In this document: one piece after another, positions 12,866 to 22,799 of the stretch
How the letters are laid out: every line of letters starts with the position of its first letter
How positions within the stretch are numbered: the first letter of the stretch is position 1
Assembly: GCF_033473495.1 (NCBI RefSeq)
Contig: NC_088937.1
Span: 1,612,001 to 1,676,000 of the forward strand
Length of the DNA: 64,000 bases
From: Cercospora beticola
Taxonomy: Eukaryota; Ascomycota; Dothideomycetes; Mycosphaerellales; Mycosphaerellaceae
Reading direction: 5' to 3'
Translations under genes and position numbers: made by a program
Notes under the pieces: model-generated
Database searches by the model: none
Seen by the model: the letters and a program-made list of their open reading frames with translations, nothing else
What the model was told of the DNA's origin: nothing

Positions 12866-15124
12866 TTACAAGTCCAACGACTTCGCGTCTTCCAGCTCAC
12901 CTACAACAGCAGAATACTTTGGCATGGAAGTCTCAATGAGCTTACGATCGTGGCCGTTCGCAATAAGCGCCCGCCGCATCCGTCGTCGCTTCTCCATATG
13001 CCGTTTGATCTCTTCCGACTCTTCGTGATCGATCATCCATGTGTCACCGACGTATCTTCTGCTCTGCGACTTCAGCTGCGTCATTACCTCGAGGATGTTC
13101 GCGTATGCTGCTGCACCGTTATGTCCTTCCTCGTCGTCCCTCAATTCGATCTCGACGAATCCAGTTGCGGTTTCGTAACGTGGTAAGTCGCTCGCGAATC
13201 TGCGCCACTCCCACAGAACGCGTGGGATTTCGAGCAACTGTTCTGCTTTGGCCGCAGACATCGACGACTTTCGTTGATTGACCGAGATTAGAAACATGCG
13301 GATCCAGTTCCTTAGCCAGAAGTCGTTGCGTCGCTGGATCAATCGTGCATACTCCCATTCTCGCCTGACCTGCTCCACGACTTCTTCTGCTTGTTGCTCC
13401 TGCAACGCGGCGATCAAGCGATCGCGAGCGGTTCTGGCTACCTCCTCGTCCTCTTGCGCAAGCGGCAGTGCTTCATTCATTCTGTCAATCATTTGAAACG
13501 TCATGTTGCCGTCCGCCAGGTTGGAGATTAGCAGATTGTACATGACTAAGCTTGGCGTGATCGAGTATGGAGGCCCCTTCATGGTGTTCCACAGACTGAT
13601 GACGCTGGCCCATGGAAGTCTACCAGGACTATCCTTATCAGTGAGCACGTAGGTCCATTCAAGAAGCGCGTCCCACGTTTCACGCGTGATGTCAAGCCTG
13701 TAATGCCGGGCTACGAAGTCCACTACACGCAACGCTGTCGGCAAGTCGTTGTTCACACCAAAGGCGTGTGCCAGAGTTGCGAGCAAGCCCTCGTTCGGTT
13801 GCATCGACGGATTGTCTGAGAAATCGGTGGGTGCAATAGACACCTCATCTCTGGATTCCATAATGGCTGGCACATCAATTCCCCAAACGCGATGCAACAT
13901 CGCGTTGACTGTTTTGATGTCGCCTTCTCGCGCGCAAGCTGTAATCAGGATCCGGAAGCTCTCCACGTCTGCAACAGCACCAAAGGCCAGCATCTCACTA
14001 AAGGTCTTCATCGTCTTTTCTTTGATGCCGCTTTTTCCAATGCGATAGTTGCCGAAACGGAAAGTATCGCGAGTTTTCGGCGCTGCCCTCTTCTTCATAG
14101 TGTAAGGAACGACGCGCGCCTTTCGTCTCATACCAGCGTTATGCCAACCATTCCATACCATGGACGCCATATAGTTATTAAAGCACTGTGTATCTGGATG
14201 AAGGCCGTCCTTGACCATGCTTTGCCAGACCGTGTTCGCCGATCTAAAACTCCTCAATGTGCGTGCACTGCGCAGCAGTGTCGTGTAGTCCTCGAGCCTC
14301 GGGGTTTGGCCTGCGACGCGCCTAATCTTGAGTGTCCGCAGTATCACTCTATTGTAGTCGAATGCAATTTCTCGCATTTTGGCAACGCGCATGTGTTCTG
14401 CCATGGCATTGCTGATGTCCATATGCGCATCCGCCAAACGCTCCAGGAAATCTCCGGGCTGCACAAGATTGATGATGGCGCTGAACATCGGTGCAGGAAT
14501 CGCAGAGAGGAATCCAAAATCGTGCTGCTGAGCTGCTGAGAACAAGCATCGGATGGTAAGGTCCACAGATCTTCTGCTCAAGGCCAATGGCAGCTCTGTT
14601 TTGTAGTCTACAGACAATAGCGAGTCCTTCGGTATCGATGTCTCCGGGGTTTCGTCGTCGATGTCCGGCGTGTCTAGAGAATGCTCTGAAGGATCTTGTT
14701 CAAACTGCTCCCACAGGACATCAGCCCTGCTTGCTGCTTCCGACCCATGCTGTGTCTCCTGGGCCCCAACATTGCTGGCCTCGTTTCGGTCGAAGAAGTC
14801 AGCCTCGACGCCCGATGCTCGTGCAGCCCGTTCGTCCTGATTTCGCTCGCCAGACCGCAGTTCACCGGACCCAACTCTTCTCACGCTGATTGTGCGTTCC
14901 CTCTGCAGGCCCCATGGTCCACGAGACTCCTCTTGTGCAGCTTGCTCTACTGATGCATTCGACCCCGGCCATCTCAACGGTTCGTCGCTGTAGCCGCGCC
15001 GCTGCTTATGAGCGCGACACTCCGCGCACACCCAATGAGCCCTCTTCGTGCTCCCAGAAGTCCACAAGGTTTGGATCGTTCGTCGACTTTCAAGCTGTCC
15101 CAGTCGGACCAGCAATGGATTCAT
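12866..15124 (-). CDS. Mitochondrial pentatricopeptide-repeat-like protein
   Basis: Single-exon frame of 752 aa from the first ATG (15124); the frame is open further upstream but only through a GTG. The N-terminus is basic and hydroxylated (LGQLESRRTIQTLWTSG) with a CAEC motif, as in imported mitochondrial proteins. The middle shows helical repeats of the PPR type, for example DYTTLLRSARTLRSFRSAN with VWQSMVKDGLHPDTQCFNNY, and ESFRILITACAREGDIKTVN. The C-terminus is helical and charged with many Arg and Glu. Such proteins bind organellar transcripts or ribosomes and act in expression of respiratory subunits. The specific target cannot be read from the sequence. Confidence 0.75.
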   Translation of the reverse strand: MNPLLVRLGQLESRRTIQTLWTSGSTKRAHWVCAECRAHKQRRGYSDEPLRWPGSNASVEQAAQEESRGPWGLQRERTISVRRVGSGELRSGERNQDERAARASGVEADFFDRNEASNVGAQETQHGSEAASRADVLWEQFEQDPSEHSLDTPDIDDETPETSIPKDSLLSVDYKTELPLALSRRSVDLTIRCLFSAAQQHDFGFLSAIPAPMFSAIINLVQPGDFLERLADAHMDISNAMAEHMRVAKMREIAFDYNRVILRTLKIRRVAGQTPRLEDYTTLLRSARTLRSFRSANTVWQSMVKDGLHPDTQCFNNYMASMVWNGWHNAGMRRKARVVPYTMKKRAAPKTRDTFRFGNYRIGKSGIKEKTMKTFSEMLAFGAVADVESFRILITACAREGDIKTVNAMLHRVWGIDVPAIMESRDEVSIAPTDFSDNPSMQPNEGLLATLAHAFGVNNDLPTALRVVDFVARHYRLDITRETWDALLEWTYVLTDKDSPGRLPWASVISLWNTMKGPPYSITPSLVMYNLLISNLADGNMTFQMIDRMNEALPLAQEDEEVARTARDRLIAALQEQQAEEVVEQVRREWEYARLIQRRNDFWLRNWIRMFLISVNQRKSSMSAAKAEQLLEIPRVLWEWRRFASDLPRYETATGFVEIELRDDEEGHNGAAAYANILEVMTQLKSQSRRYVGDTWMIDHEESEEIKRHMEKRRRMRRALIANGHDRKLIETSMPKYSAVVGELEDAKSLDL

Positions 15125-15381
15125 AGGCGTTTCGTTGGCATGGCCTAGCGGTCGACTACCCCACGGGCGAGGCACGGTACATTGACGGGATGAGGTGGTG
15201 GTGAGCACAGTCCGCGGGAGTGTCCCATACAGCAGGGACGCGACAAACGCGACTCGAAAATTCCACTTCGCGACGTGCACCTGACTCGCGCAGCCGACTT
15301 CACTTCACACGACACCAGTCAAAACCACCGCCGTCATTGGCATCACCCCCGCACGAAACGACACGACGCACTTCTTGCACA

Positions 15382-15786
15382 ATGGCCGAATCGCCCGATA
15401 CCGGCGCCAATCCCGTCAGCGAACCACTCGATTTGGTGCGCTTGTCGCTCAATGAGACCGTTTTTGTGAAGCTGCGAGGAGACCGCGAGCTGGCGGGGAG
15501 GTTGCATGTGAGCGAGATCGGGACTCAATACGGGATTGGACTGTGCTGATGGGACAACAGGCATACGATAGCCATTGCAACTTGGTGTTAGGCGATGTCA
15601 CCGAGACAGTCTACGTATGGGATGAAGACGATGAAGAAAACGTACGGACAGTGAAGAAGCAGTCGGAAATGCTTTTTGTAAGAGGTTGGTGGACACATAA
15701 CAAAACTTGCAAGAGTGGAGCAATTGCTGACCCGTGTTCGCTGTGCAGGGGACTCCGTCGTACTGATATCACCGCAACAATCATGA
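15382..15786 (+). CDS. LSM3: U6 snRNA-associated Sm-like protein LSm3
   Basis: Subunit of the LSm1-7 (mRNA decay) and LSm2-8 (U6 snRNP) rings. Three exons, 15382-15507, 15561-15684 and 15749-15786, give 95 aa, matching the family (about 90-100 aa). Introns are 53 and 64 nt (GTGAGC...CAACAG and GTTGGT...GTGCAG). The Sm1 motif is [29 protein letters not shown] and the N-L-V-L-G-D-V segment follows. The Sm2 motif is [13 protein letters not shown]. The 257-bp gap to the divergent PPR gene is a shared promoter. Identification is by the full Sm fold plus the LSm3-type sequence around the strands. Confidence 0.93.
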
Positions 15787-16348
15787 GCTTGATGTGAGGG
15801 CCTTCGACGATAACTGCACATGCTGCACCGGATTAAACGAACGCTCGCGTTGCGATTTCGCGCCACGTGTGGAGGCATTTGGAGCTCACACGCGGAATCA
15901 GAAAGCATCTGCGTACATCCAAGCAGTCGATCGGCCTTGCACTTTAAGAGGCTGAGCGTCCTACTCAAACTCTAGCTCTGCGCGACGCTCCAGAGCGAGT
16001 CCGACGATGCCCGAGCTTCTCACTCATCGACACATCAAATCGCCCATTCTCGCACATCGATAGGATCTCCTACAATGCCAAAACTCCAGTGAAGCTGTTG
16101 CGGGGCCCATTCGGTATTGGAGTTGTCGATGAATGCCTGTTGAGGAAGGAAGAGATTTGAATGCGTGAAACGATGGCTTTAACTCTGAAATGCAATCGCC
16201 ATCAATTACAAAATCCCACGAATCCAACTGAGCTGCCCTTATGCATCTACGTCACGCCAATCTCAGCTTCGTGTCCTGTAATTCCATCTTTCCCGCTTTC
16301 TCCGCATATCTTGACATAAATGCGCCGACATCTACACAAAACGCATAC
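15787..16348. other. Intergenic, convergent 3' ends
   Basis: About 560 bp between the stop codons of LSm3 (+) and the CorA-type transporter (-). No gene seen; presumably two terminators and 3' UTRs. Confidence 0.55.
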
Positions 16349-18488
16349 TCACCGCCGACCCCGCTGTCGAGGCATCCGCAGTCCTGCCTTGATACCCCGC
16401 CTCGTTCCCCACGCTCCAATCTGCTCCCACAGCATGACACCAAAAACGAGCACCATGAAAGCCACCAAAGCAGGCGCAGCAACCACCCAGAAGAAACTGA
16501 ACGGGTGAGCCAGACCCGCACCTGATGCAAAATTCATTCCAAAATAGCCGGAGATGAACGTCAGTGGCGCGAAGAAAACCGTGACTATGGCCAGCACAAA
16601 CATGTAGCGATTCGTATTCGCGCCCACGGTGTTGAAGATCAACGTGGAAATGTTGTTCGCGCTTGCGTCCATTTGCTCAAGTGCGGCAATCATAGTGATA
16701 CAATGGTCCAGTACGTCGCCAAAGTAGGTATGTGCGAGTGGTGTGATAGTGACACTGGCACTATAAGGACGTCCGGGAGCTCTCTTTCTGTACTCTGAGT
16801 TCAAGCGAATGGCAGCAGGAGCGCCTTCGCGATCTCGACTTGATGGATTGGGAAGGAAAGAAGGTGCCTGCTCCGACGCGCTCGTGGTACTGCCTGTCGG
16901 AAGCATTGTGTTCGATATAGTTGCTGAAGGCGCGCCATGATCCCGTAAGGAGTTGACAAGGTGTACGATCGGCTTGAAAAGATTCTGCAACATATCGATC
17001 TCTTCGCCAAATATGTGCAAAGCTCGCGAGGTTCGAATGTTCGGATTCGTCATAGCGTCGATCTGCAGCTCCTTTCTCGACTTGTTGTAGGCATCTCGAA
17101 CTGGGACAGCGAGATCGACGATGGCGTCGATTATAGCCTGAGTTATGAGAGACGCGTCGCAACTCCGTCTGAGCATTGTTTCCTGACTATGCAAACGTTC
17201 CAGGATTGGTTCTTCAACATCCTCGGCAGAGTGCTCAAAGAAAGAGATCACACTATTATCGGCAAGCAGAAATATGGAGACTTGCTCAACGCTGACGGCC
17301 AAGTCCTCTTGGGCCAATGCGCTGTGTTTTTCCATCCAAGCTGTATGCTCTGGTATTTGAGCACTCTCATACCGGTGAAGAGTCCTGACGGCTTTGATGG
17401 GCGATTTTTCCGAGAGCCCACTGTGTGCATTGACGTACTCGTCGATCTTTCCGTCGCGATCCCGGTCCAGATAGGTCGGCAAGACGTTTGTCTGTCGAGG
17501 CTTCCACCACCTCTTCCAGAACCCCTGCCGCTGCTGGCCGTGCTTCTCGAATTTCTCGTCGATTTCTTCTTCGTCATCGTCGGAACTGTTGTCCCCATCC
17601 GCGCAGCTACACTTCTCATTACGGCCCTTATGCTGATGCATTCTGACCAGTTTCTGTAGTGTAAGCACGATGAAGGCGTGATCTGCGTACCAGTCGACTT
17701 TCGTGCGAGTTTTAGTATGGACCAAGTCTTCGACTGCCAAGCGGTGTCTAGTGTAACAAGAACAGTCAGTGTCTGTACAAGAATGGTGGCTGCAATACTT
17801 GACCTCCTGAGTGCCAGGCCGATGACTTATTATAATCGCCAGAAGCATACCACTTCCCTTTAGAGGTACAGGTTGCTCTGCAAGTGATCTTGGACACGGG
17901 CACAATTGTACCGCATTGGCTTGACTGAATCACTGGAGCCCGGTATCGCTTTCTCGAACATTGCTGTACTTACAGATTATACTTGTTGCCTAACAGACGA
18001 ATCACGTCCCATGAAAGTCCGTTGACGCTGATCCATCGACATGGAAATTCATCGCCTCGTGGAATCTCGAGTGCCCGCGCCAAACTTTGATTGTCACATC
18101 GAATACGCGAGACGTTCTCATCGCTGAAGTCGATGATATTGATATCGCAGTCGTTCTTCAATTTCTTAAGATGCGACGGGATCTTGTCATCTTCAGCCGC
18201 GGTGTCCACTCCGGGTTCGGCACCAGGTTGGAAGTGTTCATGCTCTGTAACGTGGTCCGGTTCGTGATAGGCAGTAATAGTGTTTGACCGAGAATGTCTC
18301 GTCGTTCGTTTTCGGCCCAATGTGTCAATTGAAGGTGCCGAAGCATTCGAGTCCACGCTTCCTCCGGTTCGCTGTCTGGCAAGCTTGGGGCTGGTCGGCG
18401 ATGCCATTGCAGGCGAATATGCTGGTTGCTCAGGCACGAGGAGCGTCGGCGTCCTGTTCGGGCCATCGAAGTCGCGTACTGTAGTCAT
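16349..18488 (-). CDS. CorA-type magnesium/divalent cation transporter
   Basis: Homo-oligomeric Mg2+ channel. Exon 1 is 18488-17974 and exon 2 is 17747-16349, joined across a 226-nt intron (GTAAGT...CTAG) so that NKYNL runs into HRLAVEDL; total 637 aa. The N-terminal 100 residues are disordered. The cytoplasmic domain includes WISVNGLSWDVI and HRLAVEDLVH. The C-terminus has two TM helices with the selectivity signature YFGMN (GMN at 575-577). An acidic tract follows CSCADGDNSSDDDEEE, and a calcium-loop-like DRDRDGKIDEYV lies at 266-277. The C-terminal tail is basic. Fungal members act at plasma membrane, vacuole or mitochondria; location is not clear here, though there is no obvious mitochondrial presequence. 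Confidence 0.9.
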
Positions 18489-19507
18489 CGCGATGATGTG
18501 CACTGTTCCCCTGCACAGTCTTGCCGAGTCGAAGAAATCTCGTCATCAGCCGCGTGAGCTCTCAGCCACGCGAACTCTTCTGAAGGGTGAACGGGATCTG
18601 GTCCAACGACCGAGACATTGGCCTCTGTGTCGCCTTCACCAGCAAAGAGGGTGAATCGATATCGATGTTGTCTGATGTGCGAGAAGAGGGAGCCATCACG
18701 TGTTGTCCGCGTAAGGGTAAAGTAAAGGGAGGTCAGCGCCACAAGCAGCTCGCAACAGCTTAGCGCCGAAGGGCGAACCCGAACGCTGTGCACGACATTG
18801 CGATGCATTGACACTGACTCGATCGGAAACCATCGACCAACTCAGAGCCGACGGACTCTCGCGTGGCACTGTCACGCCCACGATGGATGGAGTGCGGTAG
18901 GAAAAACGACGACGAACGGTGGCCACTGGAGGGCGTGGTGTGGAAATAAGCTCGAGGGCCAGCGATCCGAGCATGGGTGGTCCGGGTCGTGGCAGTTCTG
19001 CAGGCGCAGGAACAGGCAAAGAACCAGAAACACCTGGCACGAAAACCTCGAGCCACCAAGCGGGCTGGCGGGCAAGCGCATGTGCAGCGCACGACTGCGC
19101 CTTTCTTTCAAATGCACGCCGTCGTACCTGACCCAATAAGGCGTGAAGCTCGCCGTTGAACAGCCCCACCCGACACCAACTCCAGTCTCGAGCCACTCCT
19201 GCTGCACACCGGAACGCGCGGCAACACATAACACATTCACCTACATCGACATCGCCTAACAGCTGCAAAGTCACTATACCCTTCTCACGTGCGCGGCTGA
19301 TGCCTTGAAGGATCTCGACCACTAGCGCCGTGTGGTGGCACAGCTGAGCTCGACCTGCCTATTCCTACTACGGGACCAAAAAACACCGAGGACCATCGCA
19401 AGCCAAGCTGAGCATAGGGTCATACTCCAAGTCTCTTCTCTGTTGAGACGATTGTGCTCCTGGGTTCCACTCGTTCTGGCGTTGGCTGTACCAAACTTTC
19501 TGTCAAG
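18489..19507. other. Divergent promoter region, no gene seen
   Basis: About 1.02 kb between the divergent CorA-type and thioredoxin-transglutaminase genes. A 208-codon open frame on the minus strand (18696-19322) lacks any recognisable feature and overlaps open frames on the other strand, so it is not called. Confidence 0.5.
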
Positions 19508-22268
19508 ATGGCCGAAGAGCCTCAACGGACTTCAATCGCTCAGCGCATAGCCGCATTGAAGCTACAAAACGCCGGTGGTGGCATACCTATTCAAAATTCA
19601 CAAGGTTTTCAGAAACCGACAACAAATGGATCAAGTCAGGCTGTTCCGAGGCCTAGACCGCCTCCACCACCTAGACCGAGTGTCCCAGCGAGACCGGACC
19701 GCGCACAGGCCTCGAGTGTGCCTCCTGGAGTTGCTAGTGGGCCGTCGCCAAACAGAGCGGTAGGCAATGAGCCTGATGGAGCGCGACCGAATGGGGTGGC
19801 TATGAACGGTACACGTGCAAAGTCAAGGCCACCCCTACCAGGGCGGACATCGACTCAATCATCGCAAGCGCCGGCTTTGCCATCGAGAACGCCGTCCGGC
19901 CCTTCGCCTGCACTGCCTCCAAGACGACCTTCAGAAGCACCGTCTCAGAAGGAGTTCGCGCTCACCAAACGTGCATCCAATGAGTCAATAAGCTCAATAG
20001 CCACAGCGAGGTCCTCCACTTCTGCCATATCTAACGCTACCTCTTACACATCTGTCGGTGGCGAGCGCTATAAGATTCGAGCTCCTGACTATGATCCTTC
20101 TTCTTTGCCAGCATTACCACCAAAGCGCACGAAGGAGGAGAAGGAAGCGGCGGAGAGGAAGTACAATGGCACTCGGCCTCTCAGGCACTCCAAATCAACA
20201 CCAAGGATCGCACAAGTACAGGAGGGAACGACTCCACCACCGATGCCAACCAGGCAGCCCGTCGTTCCGCCACCCGTGCCTACGCAGACTGATACTCTGC
20301 AGAACCAAACAGGAGCATATGGCAGCACGCCCGTCCCGAAGAGAGCTCAACCACCGCCTCCACCAGTGAGACAAAGTCAACCGCCGTTACCTGTCAGAGC
20401 ATCGACGCAAACGAGGGTGGAGCCAATTCCGGCTGCATCGTCTGCCCGAGCGGACCTTGCACCGCCTCCGCGACCACGAGTGTCCGCGCTGTCCATGGGC
20501 TTCGGCAACAAAGAGACGAGTAAACCTGCAGGACAGGACGTACCCTCGAACAGCAACTCCGGAGTGCCCCCACCTATACCAGCGAGCTCGAAACCGGATC
20601 TTGCCGCCCTGAAGGCATCCAAACCGCGGTTCAATGCCACAGCCACGCCAACAGCATCGGCACCTGCCGCAGGTGCTCTTGCAATTACATCATACTCACA
20701 GTTCTCAGAGGTACTGGCGACGCACCGCATCGTGATGGCGGATTTTTGGGCACCTTGGTAAGTCATAGGTTGAAGCCCCATGTGAGACAGTGACTATCGC
20801 TTACACCTATCACTTTCAGGTGCGGACCTTGTCGCAACTTTGCGCCTGATTATGAGCGTCTGGCAAAAGAATATTGCCGACCAAATCAAATAGCATTTGT
20901 CAAAATCAACACAGACGAGAACAAGGACATTGCTCAGGCGTACAAGATCGAATGCTGGCCGACCCTCATCGCCTTCGAGCATGGCGCAGAGATTGACAAA
21001 TCTCTCGGAGCTAACGAATATTGGTTGAATCAGCTCATAGAGGAGCGTGCGAAGCGCGCCGGCATCAATCTGTCGGCGCCAGTGCCGGCTGCAGCCCCTG
21101 TAGCCCCTTCTGCGGCACCAACGAACTCCTGCTTACATTGCCGTGACTTCTCTGGTCCAGATGGCCATGCAGCACGGTTCCCACGCCAATCGATTCCATC
21201 GCAGGACGTAGGATGGCTTGCCCATCAGCTCACCTCTCCCTTTCCCTCTCTTACGGACAAAGCACGAGCTATCTTCGCGTGGCTCCACCACAATATCGCG
21301 TACGACACAGTAGCATTCTTCGGCAACAACGTCAAAGGTTCTACTCCCCAAAGCACATTGCAATCTGGTCTGGCTGTGTGCGAGGGTTATGCTGGGCTTT
21401 TTGCTGCTTTAGCGATGAAGGTGGGCATGGAATGTTTCGTCCTTAGCGGCGCCAGCAAAGGGTTTGGCTTTACGCCCCTGCAACCCGGACAGCCGATTCC
21501 GCCCTTCGCCTCGACGCACGCATGGAACGTTGTTAAGATTGACAATGGCGAGTGGAAACTCATCGACTCCTGCTGGGGATCTGGAAGTGTAAGTGTCATC
21601 TTCTCGAGCAGTACTGCACTCAATGCAAGGTTAAAACTAGAAGACCTTTTTGGGATATCGCTGACTCTCTGATATAGGTCACAGCTTCACAGACCTACGA
21701 AAAGAAATTCAAACCTGACTGGTTCACCATGTCGAATGACATTTTCGGGCTTTCGCACTATCCACAGGACAGAAACCAGCAATACCGCACGGATGGTCGC
21801 TCGCTATCATGGGAAGAGTACTCCATGGCCAGCAAGGATGGCACTGGTGCAACGGTCTATGATAACACAGCTGAAGAAGGTCTTGCCAAAACATCATTCA
21901 GGCCTGCGGAAGGCAAGATTAATCTCGCGCAGCAAGGGCCGACTACACGATTCTCATTCCAAAAGATTTGCCGGCATTGGGATCCGATCAAAAATGGATC
22001 CGGGCCATCTTATCTCTTCGTGCTGCTCATCGATGCGCAAGAGAAGAAAGGGGAAAACAATCTGCCACCATTCAATACTAATGGGGAAGTTTGGTGGTGT
22101 GACGTTCCGACTCAGCATCTTGGACATTCTGGGCAAAAGGTGACGGTGATAGGATTGACGCAGTTTAATGGCCGGGATGGACGAGGTTTGACTGTGGAAG
22201 ATTATATGCGCAAGAAAGGTCGTGCTGGCTGGGCTTCTACATTTATCGCGTCGTGGGAGATTGCATGA
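19508..22268 (+). CDS. Proline-rich protein with thioredoxin and transglutaminase-like domains (Cyk3-related)
   Basis: Three exons, 19508-20757, 20820-21588 and 21678-22268 (introns 62 and 89 nt, GTAAGT donors), give 869 aa. Residues 1-390 are proline-rich with many SH3-binding-like PPxP motifs, as in fungal relatives of the cytokinesis protein Cyk3. Residues about 400-500 form a complete thioredoxin fold: ADFWAPWCGPCR (redox CGPC starting at 418), FVKINTDEN, and the cis-proline segment ECWPTLIAFEHG. The first intron splits the WCGPC tryptophan codon, which ties the domain to this transcript. A transglutaminase-like core follows, with Cys604 (AVCEGYAG), His650 (THAWN) and Asp666 (LIDSCWG), then a beta-rich C-terminal region. 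I recall relatives with the proline-rich and transglutaminase parts but without thioredoxin. Confidence 0.85.
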
Positions 22269-22799
22269 TCTCGGGCACGATGGTGTCTGTGCCGCGATAC
22301 TTTGACGAGGTGTCCAGTTGGGAACAGCAGAACAGAAAAACCGGAAGACGACCGTACGATTTGTTGTCCTCTCGTGACCTCGATTGTGCGCCGACGTCAC
22401 TTCGAGAGACAGCTTGCCTTGGAAGCGCTCCGAAAGGCAGAGACACGAGAGTAAAGAAAGTGTGTACGAGACCCACGAGCAGGAGGGCAGAGTGTCTAGG
22501 TTTTAGGATGCTCTCGTCCTCAAATTCTGGAAGTTGTGGCTTCTAAGGGCATCGGCAATTACAGCGGCCACAAATCCTGGCGTAGCATCGAGTCGTTCAT
22601 GACTAAGATTGTTCTTGATCTGCACAAAGTGGTGGTCTTCACAATGAGAATAGATTGACCAGTCGCTGTCAGCTGCTAGAGCGCTGAGGCAGTGAGCGAA
22701 GTGAATATATCTACAAATAGACATATCTGAGAATGAGGATCAGAGCCTCGAGAGCGATCAATCATCGGCCGCCATGATGAGCATCAATTAAGATGTGGC
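22269..22799. other. Intergenic, convergent 3' ends
   Basis: About 530 bp between the stop codons of the thioredoxin-transglutaminase gene (+) and PIF1 (-). Nothing further recognised. Confidence 0.55.

Noticed and set aside
18696..19322. 208-codon minus-strand frame between CorA and the thioredoxin-transglutaminase gene
   Set aside because: No domain, unusual Cys/Trp/Arg-rich composition, overlapping frames on the opposite strand, and it lies in a divergent promoter.
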